From assembly GCA_041908845.1 (NCBI GenBank), contig JAYREN010000182.1:1-6573 (forward strand): a stretch of 6,573 nucleotides of DNA. Direction: 5' to 3'. How positions within the stretch are numbered: position 1 is the first letter of the stretch; each line of letters opens with the position of its first letter. The stretch is from JAYREN01 sp041908845 (lineage in GTDB: Bacteria; Acidobacteriota; Holophagae; Holophagales; Holophagaceae). The notes under the pieces are model-generated. The model ran no database searches and was not told the origin of the DNA. It was given only the letters and a program-made list of their open reading frames with translations. Positions 6,090 through 6,573 of the stretch are shown one piece after another. Position numbers and translations under genes: made by a program.

Positions 6090-6573
6090 TTGGGGCTCCA
6101 GGTGTGGCGAATCTCACCTGCGGGATTCAGGCCCGTGGAGCCCGACTGGCTCAGGCCGAGTTGGAAGACCAGGTTGCCGATGCGCCATTCCACCTGACCA
6201 CTGAGGGTCGTCAGTTCGCCCACAGTCTTATGGGTGAAGACCAGGGGCAGCTTCCAACTTGGGAAGGTCAGCGTCTTGCCCAGGGTCACCGTGCTCTCGG
6301 AATTGCCCGCGCTGCCGGGGCGCCAGGCCACATTCACCCGATCCAGGTTGAAGGTGCGGCGCACCCGCTCCTGGATGTCCGCCAGGGCGAGGGTAGTAAG
6401 CAGGCCGCCGCTGGTTTTGGCCAGACCGAAGGAGATCGCAGAGGAACTGCCCGAAGTGGACCCGATAGTCGATGCCAGGGAGGGATCGATGAGAATGGCC
6501 GTAATCTCATCCCGCCGGAGGGCCGGAGTGGAAGTGGGGCTGAACTCCAGGCTGTCCAGGCTGCCGCGGATCT
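6086..6573 (-). CDS. TamB-like translocation/assembly module protein, C-terminal part (partial, 5' end outside window)
   Basis: The open frame continues without a stop from the right edge to a TGA at 6088-6086, giving the last 161 residues of a longer protein. The pattern matches the C-terminal TamB (DUF490) domain. It opens with a strand reading LEFSPTSTPALRRDEITAIL, like the family's 'S-x-P-x-L-x-x-x-E-I-x-x-L-L' segment. A Ser/Gly-rich stretch, an amphipathic helix, FNLDRVNVAWRPG and then STVTLGKTLTFP follow, and it ends in alternating beta strands closing with EIRHTWSPK. TamB proteins are inner-membrane-anchored periplasmic beta-solenoids that help lipid transport or outer-membrane protein assembly, often beside tamA. 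Most of the protein and any tamA partner would lie outside the window. A GTG at 6364 is internal to this frame and is not the real start. It shares an apparent operon with the moaD-like gene. The family call comes from motif resemblance recalled from memory. Confidence 0.75.
   Translation of the reverse strand, partial: IRGSLDSLEFSPTSTPALRRDEITAILIDPSLASTIGSTSGSSSAISFGLAKTSGGLLTTLALADIQERVRRTFNLDRVNVAWRPGSAGNSESTVTLGKTLTFPSWKLPLVFTHKTVGELTTLSGQVEWRIGNLVFQLGLSQSGSTGLNPAGEIRHTWSPK
6096..6099 (-). promoter_or_regulatory. Ribosome-binding site of the moaD-like gene inside the tamB-like gene
   Basis: On the minus strand GGAG at 6099-6096 lies six bases before the GTG start at 6089. It sits within the last codons of the upstream tamB-like gene. 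It supports the GTG as the true start and suggests reinitiation or coupling across the 4-base gene overlap. Confidence 0.55.

Noticed and set aside
6086..6364. Separate 92-residue gene starting at 6364
   Set aside because: The start would be a GTG inside a frame that stays open to the right edge, and the residues on both sides fit one TamB C-terminal domain. It is treated as the end of a longer gene.

Overview
This is a GC-rich, gene-dense bacterial window with five complete genes and one partial gene. No RNA gene, mobile element or CRISPR array is visible. A TamB-type envelope protein points to a diderm (Gram-negative-type) bacterium. The GC-rich codons, the PEGA-type Ser/Thr kinase and the large hybrid histidine kinase suit Acidobacteriota (for example the Holophagae) or a myxobacterial or deltaproteobacterial lineage. 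That placement is a guess, because no phylogenetic marker is present.

Layout from left to right. Bases 1-99 are a short leader. They hold a 24-bp exact copy of the purE 5' coding end and a perfect hairpin. purE (100-597, +) follows: 5-carboxyaminoimidazole ribonucleotide mutase of purine synthesis. Nine bases later, in convergent orientation, lies a membrane-bound hybrid histidine kinase (607-3057, -) with a LytS-type 5TM sensor, two PAS domains, a kinase core and a C-terminal receiver. Upstream of it on the same strand is a transmembrane Ser/Thr protein kinase with two extracytoplasmic PEGA domains (3191-4663, -). These two form a signalling pair separated by 133 bases. A 68-base gap then separates the Ser/Thr kinase from a divergent gene (4732-5856, +) encoding LipB octanoyltransferase fused in frame to a complete Nudix hydrolase domain. 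Two bases after its stop lies the stop of a convergent moaD-like sulfur-carrier gene (5859-6089, -). That gene overlaps by 4 bp the end of a tamB-like gene, which runs off the right edge (6086-6573, -).

How the genes relate. The window combines housekeeping cofactor and nucleotide metabolism (PurE, LipB, MoaD), envelope assembly (TamB) and membrane signalling (the two kinases). No single pathway unites them. The most noteworthy item is the LipB-Nudix fusion, whose Nudix half resembles dihydroneopterin triphosphate pyrophosphatase (NudB). Next come the partial duplication in front of purE and the apparent translational coupling of moaD to a tamB-like gene.
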